NCBI RefSeq assembly: GCF_000971975.1
Contig: NZ_LAQO01000003.1
Location: 207,181 to 271,180, forward strand
Length of the DNA: 64,000 bases
Reading direction: 5' to 3'
Origin: Paenibacillus algorifonticola
Lineage (GTDB): Bacteria > Bacillota > Bacilli > Paenibacillales > Paenibacillaceae
The notes beneath the pieces are model-generated. The model saw only the letters and a program-made list of their open reading frames with translations. It did no database searches and had not been told where the DNA came from. Made by a program: the position numbers and the translations under genes. Below, piece after piece: positions 34,138 through 44,117 of this stretch (positions are counted from its first letter, which is position 1; each line of letters starts with the position of its first letter).

Positions 34138-34968
34138 CTAGGCTTTTGCCGTTTCCTCAGCTGGCTTCGTCATAATCCAGGCATGGTCCGGATCATTATG
34201 AAATTTCCAAATGCGCGTAGGACCAGCCATAACGTTCAAATAATACACCTCATAGCCCGGCGGCGCACTTACCGGATGGTAGCCTCGCGGCACAAGAACC
34301 GCTTCCCCATTGCGGATGACGAGTGTCTCATCAAGCGAACGGTCATCCGTGTACACACGTTGAATGGCAAAGCCCTGCTCAGGCTCTACGCGAAAATAAT
34401 ACGTTTCCTCCAGCAGCGATTCATTCGGCAGCGCATCCTGGTCATGCTTATGCGGCGGGTAGCTGGACCAGTGTCCGCTTGGTGTAAATACTTCGACAAC
34501 AAGCAAGCTGTCCGCCGGCGCCGTTTCTGGTAAAATGTTATGGATTTGACGCTCCAAATTGCCATATCCACGCTGTTCTACACCTACAGCATCCGGGGCA
34601 ATGAGTCTTGCCTGATGCTGGCCTTGGCCAGGAGCGGAGCAAATGGCGATATCCAGTGCAGTTACCGCCTCAATGTGATAAAAATCGTCATTGGGCACAT
34701 AAACCGAAAATGGCGGAATTTTCTCAAATACGCTCATACGCTGGCCAATGCTGCTCCATTTATCTTTCTGCGTGTGTACATCCGCTCGTCCGCTCAGCAG
34801 CACGAGGCATACTTCATTTTCACCCGTATTCTGCTTAAGCTGCTCGCCCGGCTCTAGATGAACGACGCGAAAACCGACATACTCCCACCCTGCGCTTTGC
34901 GGTGTTATATTCATAAGCTCGCCCTGCTCGCCCGGAGCAGCGCTTGGTTTTACGATTAATTCTGACAT
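34138..34968 (-). CDS. iolB: 5-deoxy-glucuronate isomerase IolB
   Basis: This 276-aa cupin protein is recognisable as IolB: LEPGEQLKQNTGENEVCLVLLSG, HWSSYPPHKHDQDALPNESLLEETYYFRVEP (quoted in pieces), VLVPRGYHPVSAPPGYEVYYLNVMAG and the C-terminal DPDHAWI. The His/Glu cluster in PPHKHD...LEETYY supplies the metal ligands. It converts 5-deoxy-D-glucuronate to 5-dehydro-2-deoxy-D-gluconate (DKG), the substrate of IolC. AAAGG precedes the ATG at 34968; a GTG four codons earlier is an alternative. It is last in the operon, 32 nt after iolG. Confidence 0.95.
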   Translation of the reverse strand: MSELIVKPSAAPGEQGELMNITPQSAGWEYVGFRVVHLEPGEQLKQNTGENEVCLVLLSGRADVHTQKDKWSSIGQRMSVFEKIPPFSVYVPNDDFYHIEAVTALDIAICSAPGQGQHQARLIAPDAVGVEQRGYGNLERQIHNILPETAPADSLLVVEVFTPSGHWSSYPPHKHDQDALPNESLLEETYYFRVEPEQGFAIQRVYTDDRSLDETLVIRNGEAVLVPRGYHPVSAPPGYEVYYLNVMAGPTRIWKFHNDPDHAWIMTKPAEETAKA

Positions 34969-35000
34969 TTGCGCACACAACCTTTCCTGTATCCGTCTAC

Positions 35001-36026
35001 TTACGTCAGCTCATGAAGCTCGCTTAGCTTCACAGGTCGTCTAAGCTTCACTGACAGCTTCGCCGCTCTTGCAATCCGCTCAGCCTGCAGCGCATCGTAG
35101 CCATCGACCTTTACTTTCTTATCCTGCAGCAGCGCTTCAATAAACAACTCGGTTTCCTCTACATAAGCAGCGTTGTAACGTTCTAAGAAAAAGTGCAGCG
35201 GCTTATCTCGTACAATACCTTCTGCGGTGCTGATTTCCGCTGTATTCGGGTGATCATTCGTTGCAGCAGCGCTGCCCTTGGAGCCAAATACTTCGACCCG
35301 CTGATCGTAACCATATACGGCCTGACGGCTATTGTCGATTACGCCAAGCGCGCCGTTTTGAAAGCGCAGCGTCACAATCGCAGTATCGAGATCATCGCAT
35401 TCGGCGAATACGGGATCGATGAGAACATTGCCTTGCGCAAAAACCTCTTCAACCTCGCTACCTGCCAAAAATCTTGCCATATCAAAATCGTGAATCATCA
35501 TATCCATAAACATGCCGCCGGACACCTTGATGTAATCTTTATGCGGCGGGTTCGGATCACGCGACGTAATTTTCACAATATGCGTCTCGCCAATCGTCCC
35601 CTGCTCTACATGCTCGCGAATCCGTTTAAAGTTATGGTCAAAGCGGCGGTTAAAGCCGATTTGCAGCTTTACGCCTGCTTTCTGTACCGCTTCTACCGCT
35701 TCCTCTGTTTGCGAAAGCGTCATGCTGACTGGTTTTTCGCAAAAAATATGCTTGCCAGCTTCGGCGGCCTGTTTAATGAGCGGTACATGTGTATCTGTTG
35801 AAGAGCAAATAAAAATGGCGTTGATTTCAGGGTCTGCGATAAGCGCAGCGCTGTCTTTCGTAACGGTCGCGATACCGCGTTCAGCGGCCCATGCCTCCAG
35901 CTCCGCGTTTGCGAACAAATCGCTGATTGCGACAATTTCCACTTGTGGGAGCCGCAGCAAGTTGTCGGCATGGATTTTTCCGATGCGGCCTGCGCCGATA
36001 ATGCCGATTTTAATTTTTTGTACCAT
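35001..36026 (-). CDS. iolG: Inositol 2-dehydrogenase IolG (Gfo/Idh/MocA family)
   Basis: This 341-aa protein has an N-terminal Rossmann motif GIIGAGRIGKIHADN, the EKP motif (HIFCEKPVS) carrying the catalytic Lys, and the family Asp-x-x-His-like MDMMIHDFDMARF. The segment ITSRDPNPPHKDYIKVSGG is typical of inositol dehydrogenases. It oxidises myo-inositol to 2-keto-myo-inositol with NAD+, the first step of the pathway. It sits 54 nt after iolA and before iolB in the operon. Confidence 0.94.
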   Translation of the reverse strand: MVQKIKIGIIGAGRIGKIHADNLLRLPQVEIVAISDLFANAELEAWAAERGIATVTKDSAALIADPEINAIFICSSTDTHVPLIKQAAEAGKHIFCEKPVSMTLSQTEEAVEAVQKAGVKLQIGFNRRFDHNFKRIREHVEQGTIGETHIVKITSRDPNPPHKDYIKVSGGMFMDMMIHDFDMARFLAGSEVEEVFAQGNVLIDPVFAECDDLDTAIVTLRFQNGALGVIDNSRQAVYGYDQRVEVFGSKGSAAATNDHPNTAEISTAEGIVRDKPLHFFLERYNAAYVEETELFIEALLQDKKVKVDGYDALQAERIARAAKLSVKLRRPVKLSELHELT

Positions 36027-36080
36027 TTTGATCGTTCTCCTTTATGCGATTATCCGTTATCCGATTAGCTGACCGTTAGG

Positions 36081-37532
36081 CTACCAACGAGCTGTTACCA
36101 TTTTTTTGCGCGTATAAAATTCGACGCCATCTGTGCCGTTGGCATGCAGATCGCCGTAGAACGATTTTTTCCAGCCGGAGAAAGGGAAGAACGCCATAGG
36201 CGCTGGAACACCAAGATTGACTCCGAGCATGCCCGCTTCAATCGTTTCGCGGAATGTACGGACGTTGCTGCCATCCTTCGTGAACAGGCAGGCGCCATTT
36301 GCAAACTCTGACGCATTCGCAAGCTCAATCGCTTCTTCCAGCGTTGCCACTCGTGCAATCGCCAGCACTGGAGCAAAAATCTCATCTTTCCAGATCGTCA
36401 TTTCCTTCTGCACGCCATCAAACAAGGTTGGGCCGACAAAATAGCCCTTCGCATCTGCAGCTGCCGCAGCATCTTTGCGACCATCGCGCAGCAGCTGTGC
36501 CCCTTCCTGTTCGCCGATTTCAATATAGCGAAGCGTCCGCTCTTTATGCGGTCCGCGAATGACCGGACCGAGGAAGACACCTGACTCCAAGCCGTTGCCT
36601 ATCGTCAGAGAATCGGCCGTTTGCAGCAGTTTTTCTACGAGCTTGTCAGCCACGTCGCCGACTGCGACGACAACAGCGCAGGCCATGCAGCGTTCGCCTG
36701 CCGAGCCGAAGGCAGCGTTCGTAATTTCTTTGACCGTCAGATCGAGATCAGCATCCGGCATGACGATGGAATGATTTTTTGCGCCAGCGAGCGCTTGGAC
36801 ACGTTTGCCTTCCGCCGTTCCCGTGCGATATACATACTCCGCAACCGGCTGCGAGCCAACGAAGGAAATACCTTTAACATCGGGATGCTTCAGCAAACCG
36901 TTAACGACGTCATGCGCACCATGAACGATGTTCAGCACGCCATCCGGAAGACCCGCTTCCTGGAACAGCTCGGCAAGGCGATTCGCGAGCAGCGGCGTCC
37001 GCTCCGATGGTTTAAGCACAAACGTATTGCCACAGGCGATCGCAAGCGGGAACATCCAGCACGGCACCATCATAGGGAAGTTAAACGGCGTTATGCCGCC
37101 GATGACGCCAATCGGATAGCGGTACATGCCGGATTCTAGTCCTGTAGCAATGTCAGGAAGCTGCTTGCCCATCATTAAATTGGGCGCACCCGCCGCGAAT
37201 TCAACGCATTCAATGCCGCGCAGCACTTCGCCGTAAGCTTCGGCGTAACTTTTGCCGTTTTCTTTTGTCACCAGCTGTGCAAGCTCTTCCCAATGATCAA
37301 CGAGCAGCTGCTGGTATTTGAACAACACACGTGCCCGTTTAGGTACAGGCGTACGACTCCAGGAAGCAAAGGCTTCTTTCGAATTGGCTACAGCCTGCTC
37401 CACATCTTCGTTCGAAGATAGCGGTACATAAGCCAGCACCTCCTCCGTTGCCGGATTGTAAACCGCTTCTGTCTGCCCCGATCCCGATGCTACCCATTTT
37501 CCGCCAATCCAATTGCTTAATGTTGCTGTCAT
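36081..37532 (-). CDS. iolA: Methylmalonate-semialdehyde dehydrogenase IolA (MmsA)
   Basis: This 483-aa CoA-acylating aldehyde dehydrogenase has family motifs [27 protein letters not shown], and the catalytic Cys in SAGERCMAC. It converts malonate semialdehyde to acetyl-CoA and CO2 at the end of inositol breakdown. AGAGG precedes a GTG at 37538 and the ATG at 37532; the ATG is used here and the choice changes only two residues. It is 27 nt after iolC. Confidence 0.94.
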   Translation of the reverse strand: MTATLSNWIGGKWVASGSGQTEAVYNPATEEVLAYVPLSSNEDVEQAVANSKEAFASWSRTPVPKRARVLFKYQQLLVDHWEELAQLVTKENGKSYAEAYGEVLRGIECVEFAAGAPNLMMGKQLPDIATGLESGMYRYPIGVIGGITPFNFPMMVPCWMFPLAIACGNTFVLKPSERTPLLANRLAELFQEAGLPDGVLNIVHGAHDVVNGLLKHPDVKGISFVGSQPVAEYVYRTGTAEGKRVQALAGAKNHSIVMPDADLDLTVKEITNAAFGSAGERCMACAVVVAVGDVADKLVEKLLQTADSLTIGNGLESGVFLGPVIRGPHKERTLRYIEIGEQEGAQLLRDGRKDAAAAADAKGYFVGPTLFDGVQKEMTIWKDEIFAPVLAIARVATLEEAIELANASEFANGACLFTKDGSNVRTFRETIEAGMLGVNLGVPAPMAFFPFSGWKKSFYGDLHANGTDGVEFYTRKKMVTARW

Positions 37533-37559
37533 ATCCACTCAATCCTCTCTTTTTTTAAG

Positions 37560-38567
37560 TTAAACGATGATTTCACCGCGGTTGCAGCGGTCGATATAGT
37601 CTTGAACCTGCTCGGCGGACGGCATGGCGTCGGAGCAGCTGTGACTGGAAATGACGATACATGCAGCGGCACTGCCGAACTCCATGCTTTTCTCAATCGA
37701 CCAGCCCTGCATGCTGCCGTACAAAAAGCCTGCGGCGTAGGAATCGCCTGCTCCAAACGTTTTAATGACTTTGGCCGGGAAGCTCTTGGCCCGGTGCGAA
37801 GCGCCATCCTTCGTATACGCAATGGAGCCGTCCTTGCCATGCTTGATAATGACAATTTGCGCGGAATAATTAAACCATTTCGCTGCGGTCACATGATCAT
37901 CACGCTCCGGATTAGGCTCGAATGTTTCCATATTGTCAAATTCTTCTCTAGTACCCATAATAATATCGCATTTTTCAGCAGCTAGGTTGTAATAGATAGC
38001 CGTTTCCTCCGGCGAGCTCCACGTATATGGACGGTAGTCAAGATCAAATGCAATAACGACGCCATGTTTGCGGGCATAATCGATCGCCAGGAACACCGCT
38101 TCGCGTGAAGGGCTTTGTGCCAGCGCCGTACCCGAGATAAGGAGCATTTTGGAATTAGCAATCAGCTCTTCGCGAACCTCCTGCGGCTTAAGCTTCAGGT
38201 CAGCGACATTGTCGCGATACATCAAGATGCTGCATTCCGATGGGCTTTTAATTTCAGTAAAAGCAAGACCTGTCACTGCACCGCTGTCATCTGTAACGAC
38301 GCCTGAAGTGGCAATTTGATTATTTTCCAAATACGTCGTAATAAAACGGCCCATCTGGTCATTGGCAACCTTGCCGATAAACGACGTTTTCATCCCCAGA
38401 CGGGACATGCCAATCGCAATATTCGCCGGAGAGCCTCCAACGTATTTGGTAAACGTCATGGTCTCTTCCATCGGGCGATTAATTTCATTCGCATTCAGAT
38501 CGATGCACAAGCGGCCAATAGCCGTAAAATCCAGCGGCTTTGCTGCGTTATATGTGATATAAGACAT
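37560..38567 (-). CDS. iolC: 5-dehydro-2-deoxygluconokinase IolC (PfkB family)
   Basis: This 335-aa carbohydrate kinase starts DFTAIGRLCIDLNA and has GGSPANIAIGMSRLG (PfkB signature 1) and FGAGDSYAAGFLYG with the catalytic Asp (signature 2). It phosphorylates DKG to DKG-6-phosphate. AGGAGG lies 11 nt before the ATG at 38567; a GTG four codons upstream is too close to the ribosome site. It is 42 nt after iolE. Confidence 0.94.
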   Translation of the reverse strand: MSYITYNAAKPLDFTAIGRLCIDLNANEINRPMEETMTFTKYVGGSPANIAIGMSRLGMKTSFIGKVANDQMGRFITTYLENNQIATSGVVTDDSGAVTGLAFTEIKSPSECSILMYRDNVADLKLKPQEVREELIANSKMLLISGTALAQSPSREAVFLAIDYARKHGVVIAFDLDYRPYTWSSPEETAIYYNLAAEKCDIIMGTREEFDNMETFEPNPERDDHVTAAKWFNYSAQIVIIKHGKDGSIAYTKDGASHRAKSFPAKVIKTFGAGDSYAAGFLYGSMQGWSIEKSMEFGSAAACIVISSHSCSDAMPSAEQVQDYIDRCNRGEIIV

Positions 38568-38609
38568 CCGAGGGCCCACCTCCTAAAATTATTTAATGGT
38601 ATAAAATAT

Positions 38610-39512
38610 TTATTGCGATTTATTTAATGAGGTTAAGTGAAGAATCGCTTCCTTCGCATATTCATACGGATTATGAGTCGCAGGGTCCTGCTCGCCTTCG
38701 AGCATTGCCCAGCCGTCATAGCCGCGAGCCGTGAGCTCCTGAAGGACTGGCGCAAAATCAAGGCAGCCGTCACCCGGCACCGTAAATACGCCTTTGCGAA
38801 TACAAGTGACGAAATCGGCCTGCTCGGAACGGGCTTCATCGAGTACAGACTGGCGAATATCTTTCAAATGAATATATGCAATGCGGTCATAGTGTTTATT
38901 CAGCACATCCAGCGGATTCGCTCCGCCATAATAGGCATGACCTGTATCAAACAATAGATGCACATAAGCCGGGTCCGTCAGCTCCATCAGCTTGTCGATT
39001 TCTTCCGGCTGCTCAACTACGGTTCCGCCATGATGATGGTAAGCCAGTTTTAAGCCGTATTCAGCCGCTATTTTCCCCGCAGCATTAAGGCCTGTCGCCA
39101 GCGACTGCCAGCCCGCTTCATCCAGCCGAAGCACTTCCGTCTCATTCGGCGTACGGCGCGGATCAAAATGCAGCGAGCCGCCAACCTCAGCCGTGCTGAT
39201 CACCTTGCTCCCCATGCTTTGCAGAAATTCGGCATGCTTTCGGTAGCTTTCAAGCTCGGCCTCGCGGTATGCGGGATCGGAGAACAGCACCGATTTCCAT
39301 TGGGACACGAGCTGAATGCCTCGCTTACCCAATTCCTCGCGCAATACGGCGGTGTCTGCCGGGTATTTGCGCCCCATTTCCGTTCCGGTCAGCCCCAGCC
39401 GCTGAATATCATCCAAAATCTGTTCATAGGTCGTATCCGCCCCATGCTCCCGCACATCCTCGCCCACCCAGTTAATCGGGTGAATGCCGAGTGAAAATGT
39501 AAATGGCTTCAT
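38610..39512 (-). CDS. iolE: 2-keto-myo-inositol dehydratase IolE
   Basis: This 300-aa xylose-isomerase-like TIM-barrel protein has IolE features: SLGIHPINWVGED, GTEMGRKYPAD, KLAYHHHGGTVVE, LLFDTGHAYYGGANPL and ending GYDGWAMLEGEQDPATHNPYEYA (in part). It dehydrates 2-keto-myo-inositol to 3D-(3,5/4)-trihydroxycyclohexane-1,2-dione. It lies second in the operon, 42 nt after iolD. Confidence 0.94.
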   Translation of the reverse strand: MKPFTFSLGIHPINWVGEDVREHGADTTYEQILDDIQRLGLTGTEMGRKYPADTAVLREELGKRGIQLVSQWKSVLFSDPAYREAELESYRKHAEFLQSMGSKVISTAEVGGSLHFDPRRTPNETEVLRLDEAGWQSLATGLNAAGKIAAEYGLKLAYHHHGGTVVEQPEEIDKLMELTDPAYVHLLFDTGHAYYGGANPLDVLNKHYDRIAYIHLKDIRQSVLDEARSEQADFVTCIRKGVFTVPGDGCLDFAPVLQELTARGYDGWAMLEGEQDPATHNPYEYAKEAILHLTSLNKSQ

Positions 39513-39554
39513 TGCTTACCCCAGCTCCTTATTCAAAAAAATAGGATCAACCTG

Positions 39555-41420
39555 TTACAGCTGCTTCGCCTTGCTGAGCTTTGCCTGCATCGCTTCATGT
39601 GCCTTGAGCACTTTGTCGCTTTCTGATACAGCAGGAACGCCAACATGCCACCAGGATTCATAGCCGCCAGAGTTCGTGCCCGGCAATACGCTAATTTCGA
39701 TCAGCGTTGTGCGCTCCTCCTGTTTCGCCTGCAGCAAAGCAACACGTAGCTCCTCCGCATTTGTTGCTTTGTAAGCACTTGCCCCAAGACTGCGGGCATG
39801 GGCGGCAAAATCAATCGGCAGCGGCTGTCCCGTGTATCTGCCTGTGCTCGCTTCACGGTAGCGAAACTCATTGCCGAAGCCATCGCTGCCATGCTCGCGC
39901 TGCAAATTATGAATGCACTGGAACCCATGATTGTCAAAAAGCAAAATCGTAAACTTGCGCTGCTCCTGCAAGCTCGTCACCAGCTCGGAATGCATCATCA
40001 AGTAGCTGCCATCGCCGACCATGGCGTACACCTCGCGCTGCGGCTCGGCGAGTGCCGCTCCGAAAGCGCCGCTGACTTCGTAGCCCATGCAGGAAAAACC
40101 ATATTCCATATGATACGTTTTCGGCTCGGTCGAGCGCCATAAGCGATGTAAATCACCGGGAAGGCTTCCAGCAGCGCCAACGACGACGGAAGACGAATCA
40201 ATCGTTTCATTAATAACGCCAAGTGCCCGAGTTTGGGAGAAGCCGTCTTCATGCTCTTCCTCGTAAAGGCGATCAACCTCTGCATCCCACGCCGCTTTGC
40301 GCTGCGCCAATCCCGCATCGGTGTAGCTACTTTTGTAATTCGCTGCTTGCAGCGCATTTTGCAGCGCTTGCAAACCCGTGCGAGCATCGGCAATTACCGC
40401 TTCCCCGCCCAGCTTCGCCGCGTCTGCGCTATTTAAGTTAATGTTGATAAACTGTACATCCGGGTTCGCGTATGCGGACTTGGATGCGGTTGTGAAATCA
40501 GAGTAGCGTGTGCCGACGCCAATAACCAGATCAGCCTGTTTGGCCCATTCATTCGCTGCCAGCGCGCCTGTGACGCCAATGGCTCCTGCATACAGCGGAT
40601 GGCGCCAATCGAATGCGCTTTTTCCGGCCTGTGTTTCCGTAACTGGAATGCCGAAAGCTTCGGCGAATGCTCGCAGCTCAGAAGTTGCTGACGCATACAA
40701 GACGCCGCCTCCGGCTACGATAAGCGGATGCTTGCTCGCTGCAATGCGCTCTGCTGCACGGGCTACCGCATCCTTCGTCGGTTCGCGGCGGTCAACATAA
40801 TGCACGCGTTTTGTGAAGAAGCTTTCTGGATAGTCATAAGCTTCCGCCTGAACATCCTGCGGCAGCGCGAGCGTGACCGCTCCAGTCTCTGCCGGATCTG
40901 TGAGCACGCGCATCGCCTGCAGAGCTGCGGTAATCAGCTGCTCTGGACGAACGATGCGGTCCCAGTAGCGGCTGACGGCCTTGAAGGAATCCGTAGCCGA
41001 AAGGGTGTAGTCGCTGCTGACCTCAAGCTGTTGAAGCACCGGGTCAGGCTGGCGCGAAGCGAAGTTATCGCCGGGCAGCAGCAGCACCGGAATGCGATTA
41101 ACGGTCGCTGTTGCCGCTGCCGTTACCATGTTCAGCGCACCTGGGCCAATCGAGGTCGTGCAAGCATAGATCTGCTTGCGGTTACGCTGCTTGGCGAAGG
41201 CTGCTGCTGTATGCACCATGCCCTGTTCATTTTTCCCCTGAATAAAGGTTAAGCTGCCTGCGCTTCTTTCCAGCGCCTCTCCCATGCCGGTCACATTGCC
41301 ATGACCGAAGATGCCGAATACTCCTTCAACGAACTTCGTTTCCTCACCATCAACCGAAATGTATTGCTGATCCAGAAACCGCAGCAGCGCTTGCGCCATC
41401 GTCAGTCGAATCGTCGTCAT
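39555..41420 (-). CDS. iolD: 3D-(3,5/4)-trihydroxycyclohexane-1,2-dione hydrolase IolD
   Basis: This 621-aa thiamine-diphosphate enzyme starts TTIRLTMAQALLRFLDQQYI and has GIFGHGNVTGMGEAL, the catalytic Glu region GKNEQGMVHTAAAFAK, and the ThDP/Mg motif MVGDGSYLMMHSEL. It hydrolytically opens the cyclohexanedione ring to 5-deoxyglucuronate. AGGAGG is 8 nt before the ATG at 41420, so this start is preferred over the ATG at 41426, which is too close. It is the first gene of iolDECAGB. The order differs from B. subtilis, and no iolJ aldolase or inositol transporter gene is in the operon. Confidence 0.94.
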   Translation of the reverse strand: MTTIRLTMAQALLRFLDQQYISVDGEETKFVEGVFGIFGHGNVTGMGEALERSAGSLTFIQGKNEQGMVHTAAAFAKQRNRKQIYACTTSIGPGALNMVTAAATATVNRIPVLLLPGDNFASRQPDPVLQQLEVSSDYTLSATDSFKAVSRYWDRIVRPEQLITAALQAMRVLTDPAETGAVTLALPQDVQAEAYDYPESFFTKRVHYVDRREPTKDAVARAAERIAASKHPLIVAGGGVLYASATSELRAFAEAFGIPVTETQAGKSAFDWRHPLYAGAIGVTGALAANEWAKQADLVIGVGTRYSDFTTASKSAYANPDVQFININLNSADAAKLGGEAVIADARTGLQALQNALQAANYKSSYTDAGLAQRKAAWDAEVDRLYEEEHEDGFSQTRALGVINETIDSSSVVVGAAGSLPGDLHRLWRSTEPKTYHMEYGFSCMGYEVSGAFGAALAEPQREVYAMVGDGSYLMMHSELVTSLQEQRKFTILLFDNHGFQCIHNLQREHGSDGFGNEFRYREASTGRYTGQPLPIDFAAHARSLGASAYKATNAEELRVALLQAKQEERTTLIEISVLPGTNSGGYESWWHVGVPAVSESDKVLKAHEAMQAKLSKAKQL

Positions 41421-41507
41421 ACCCATTTCCTCCTATCGTAAATCTATAATCTGAACACTTTCATCAAGTTTATAGCAAGCTTGCGGGAACTATGTTTATG
41501 CTTTGGA

Positions 41508-41519
41508 TTAAGCGCTTAA
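41508..41519. promoter_or_regulatory. LacI-type operator upstream of iolD (O1)
   Basis: TTAAGCGCTTAA is a perfect 12-bp palindrome with the central CG typical of LacI/CcpA-family sites. It lies about 88 bp upstream of the iolD ATG. A second copy lies 44 bp further upstream. Confidence 0.6.
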
Positions 41520-41551
41520 CTTACCAGAGGAATGGCGCCTAATGTTTTAGA

Positions 41552-41563
41552 TTAAGCGCTTCA
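41552..41563. promoter_or_regulatory. LacI-type operator upstream of iolD (O2)
   Basis: TTAAGCGCTTCA matches O1 at 11 of 12 positions. The two are spaced 44 bp, about four helical turns, compatible with cooperative binding on one face. Confidence 0.55.
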
Positions 41564-41628
41564 CCCATAGGCTACTACAACATGGAGCTGCTGACAAGTT
41601 TTTTATGCTAGATTTTTTTATGTCAGCT

Positions 41629-43941
41629 TTACGAGTTCGTTTTACTTGCATCCTGACCTGTTTTTTCGGTTTGCGTTTGCAAATGCCGCTTAAGCTTGGC
41701 AACTTCTGTGCCAGCGAGCATCATAATGCCTATGCCGTGATTGTCGTTGACAACCGTCCGCAAATCCTGATCATAATAATCCGCTGTGAAAGCGTAGCGC
41801 GAGCCGCTGCATACGCCATGCACATTGCCTTGGCGGTCAATGGCGTAACGTGTCAAGCCGTCCCATGCGCGGAACGCCGCATTCATGATGGCCGCTGGCT
41901 GCTTCACCCAGCCGAAGCGAACGCCCCGAGCGAAGCCGTAGGCAAACATCGCCGTGCAGGAAGCCTCCAAATAAGTATCCGGACGATTGACTACCTGATG
42001 CCACAACCCGCGATCCGATTGACGAGCGGCATAGCCTTCGCATAGCTCATTAAAGAAGTCCAGCAGCTCATCGCGCAGCTCATGCGTCTGCGGCAAAGCT
42101 TCCAGCACTTCTGTCAGTGAAAAAATCGTCCAGCCATTGCCCCGTCCCCAAGGAATGCCTGTCGCCCTGTCATATTTAAAATCATACACATGGGACATCA
42201 GCTTCTCATCTGGCATAAACAAATAGCTTTTGAAGCGCAAAAACTGCTTCGCCGCTTCATCCAGCGCCTCCCGATTGCCCGTTAAGCGAGCATAGCGGCA
42301 GAGAAATGGCGTACTCATGTACAAATCATCGGCCCACATCGTATTGGCGGCATATTCGCCCTCGCAGGTTCGATAAAACGCGCCATCGGGCTTGCGTTCC
42401 AGCTTATTTAGCATAAAATCGGCGATGCGCTCGGCAATTGGCTCTACGTTAGCAGTAGCCAGCCCTTGCCTTGACTCCAGCATAGCCGAGCCGAAAGAGC
42501 CGCAATTATCGAGCATTTTCATCATGACGAGCTGCTGATTAATCGCTGGGAAACCATATTGCTCACGATCCCAGAAGGAGTAGTCGTACATCTCCGTACA
42601 TGCCTCCACATGCTGAGCCGCATAGCTGACGATATCTGGACGCTCCAGAAAACGTCCCGTTTGCAGCAAGCCGTATATCGTGACGCCAAGCGGATAATCC
42701 CACCGTGCATAATTGGATACCGTACCCACTGTCCATTTATTGCTTAGCATGGCATTTTCGTAATAAGGACGTACCCAGGTGTTCGGCCGGTCGAGCTGCC
42801 AGTAGGTGTGCAAAGACTGTCCCTGCTGAACAAGCTCCGATTCCTTGTTAAGCGAATAAAGTTGATCGGTGCGAACAAGCTGCTCCCAAGCGGGACTAGC
42901 CGCCCCTGCTACAAATGGCCCGACATAAAACCATTGTCCTTCTCCCGACCCATGTACTTGCTGCGGCGAGCTTAGTTTGACAGCGCTGCCATCATTGGCG
43001 TTAGCAGCCGTCAGCTCAAAGCCCCAAGACTGCTCGCCGCACACGCTGCGTGCTACGAAATTATGCTTGCCTGCTTCCAGCACGAGCTCGATTCGAAACG
43101 GTCCTGCCGCTGTGCTCTCACCTACCTGTTGTCCTTCCAGCCACAAGGTAAGCTCGCCCGAGGACTCGCCTTCCAGCACGATGGCCTGTTTCCCAGGCAG
43201 CGGCTGATATAATGTTGTCCAGGCATATGCGACTTTGCCAGGCTGTTGGCCAAAAATCCGTTCCAACTGGCCGCGACTGCGCTCCTCCTCCGTCCAATCG
43301 ATGATAGGCAGCCAGCCCAGCCCCGGCTCCTGCTGCTGCGATCCCATTAAATCCGGCTGCGCCAATTCCACCCGCTTGCCTGCCTCAGGCGTTGCATCAA
43401 CCGGCTGCGAGAAAATCCATCCCGCCTGCCCATAACGCTCCTCAAACGGTGCACGAACATTCATGATTCGTACCTTGGCCTCGTCAGAGCCGATTTGACA
43501 GCCGAAGCCTGCTGGTGTGCAAGTCATCGACAGCCATAAGCTGTTCCAGCCCTTTGCAAATACTAGACTCAGCTTGACCGTCGCATCCGGGCTAATTTCC
43601 TCAATCACATTCGATCGAAATACTAGCTCACCGTTGAAAAACAACCTCACAGGACCAAGGCAGCGCACGTTAATATCCAAGCTGCGCTCCTCATCGCTCC
43701 ATACGAGCCCTGCCCCATAGCTCAGCTGCCCAGCTTTTGCCTCTGGAAACCGCGAAGCAAGGTCCAGCTCATACAGCCCTTCTGCATTTTGCAAAACGCC
43801 ATTTTTGTTAAACGCGCGGAAAATAAATCCCGCCTGCGGGTTCGCACCGACATAACGGTCGGCCAGCAGCTTCAAAATAGCGGTATCTTTGTCGCCAAAA
43901 CGATGCTGTGCACTTTCCTCTGCTTGAAAATAAATCGACAT
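41629..43941 (-). CDS. GH105/GH88-like hydrolase with large N-terminal beta-rich domain
   Basis: This 770-aa protein has a C-terminal (alpha/alpha)6-barrel of about 370 residues resembling unsaturated rhamnogalacturonyl/glucuronyl hydrolases (GH105/GH88). Motifs include WADDLYMSTPFLCRYA, GIPWGRGNGWTIFSLTEVLE, LWHQVV, YLEASCTAMFAYGFARG. The N-terminal 370 residues are beta-rich, look like two carbohydrate-binding modules and match no family I can name. No signal peptide is visible, so it probably acts on imported oligosaccharides. Its function may differ from pectin turnover, since it sits at the end of a mannan locus. The start is uncertain: AAAGGA is 14 nt before the ATG at 43941, and an ATG at 43965 has no site. 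Confidence 0.8.
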   Translation of the reverse strand: MSIYFQAEESAQHRFGDKDTAILKLLADRYVGANPQAGFIFRAFNKNGVLQNAEGLYELDLASRFPEAKAGQLSYGAGLVWSDEERSLDINVRCLGPVRLFFNGELVFRSNVIEEISPDATVKLSLVFAKGWNSLWLSMTCTPAGFGCQIGSDEAKVRIMNVRAPFEERYGQAGWIFSQPVDATPEAGKRVELAQPDLMGSQQQEPGLGWLPIIDWTEEERSRGQLERIFGQQPGKVAYAWTTLYQPLPGKQAIVLEGESSGELTLWLEGQQVGESTAAGPFRIELVLEAGKHNFVARSVCGEQSWGFELTAANANDGSAVKLSSPQQVHGSGEGQWFYVGPFVAGAASPAWEQLVRTDQLYSLNKESELVQQGQSLHTYWQLDRPNTWVRPYYENAMLSNKWTVGTVSNYARWDYPLGVTIYGLLQTGRFLERPDIVSYAAQHVEACTEMYDYSFWDREQYGFPAINQQLVMMKMLDNCGSFGSAMLESRQGLATANVEPIAERIADFMLNKLERKPDGAFYRTCEGEYAANTMWADDLYMSTPFLCRYARLTGNREALDEAAKQFLRFKSYLFMPDEKLMSHVYDFKYDRATGIPWGRGNGWTIFSLTEVLEALPQTHELRDELLDFFNELCEGYAARQSDRGLWHQVVNRPDTYLEASCTAMFAYGFARGVRFGWVKQPAAIMNAAFRAWDGLTRYAIDRQGNVHGVCSGSRYAFTADYYDQDLRTVVNDNHGIGIMMLAGTEVAKLKRHLQTQTEKTGQDASKTNS

Positions 43942-44012
43942 CGAATGATCACAAATCCTTTCCATAGCGCAGCTTGCTATCCGTTAATCTATTTTACGAA
44001 AAAGCGATTAGG

Positions 44013-44025
44013 TATAGCGCTTAAC
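44013..44025. promoter_or_regulatory. AGCGCT-centred operator-like site upstream of the GH105-like gene
   Basis: TATAGCGCTTAAC shares the TAGCGCTTAAC half with iolD operator O1. It lies about 75 bp upstream of the GH105-like ATG. Confidence 0.4.
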
Positions 44026-44117
44026 TTGGTGAAAATGAACCGCGCTTGCGACCGCCAGTCAACTGGCCATCTACATCACGCAGCATTGAAATTTAAACCT
44101 TATGCAAACAGTATAGC

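Noticed and set aside
41590..41627. Terminator after the GH105-like gene (GCTGACA/TGTCAGC)
   Set aside because: The stem is 7 bp with a 24-nt loop, and no U-tract follows on the minus strand.
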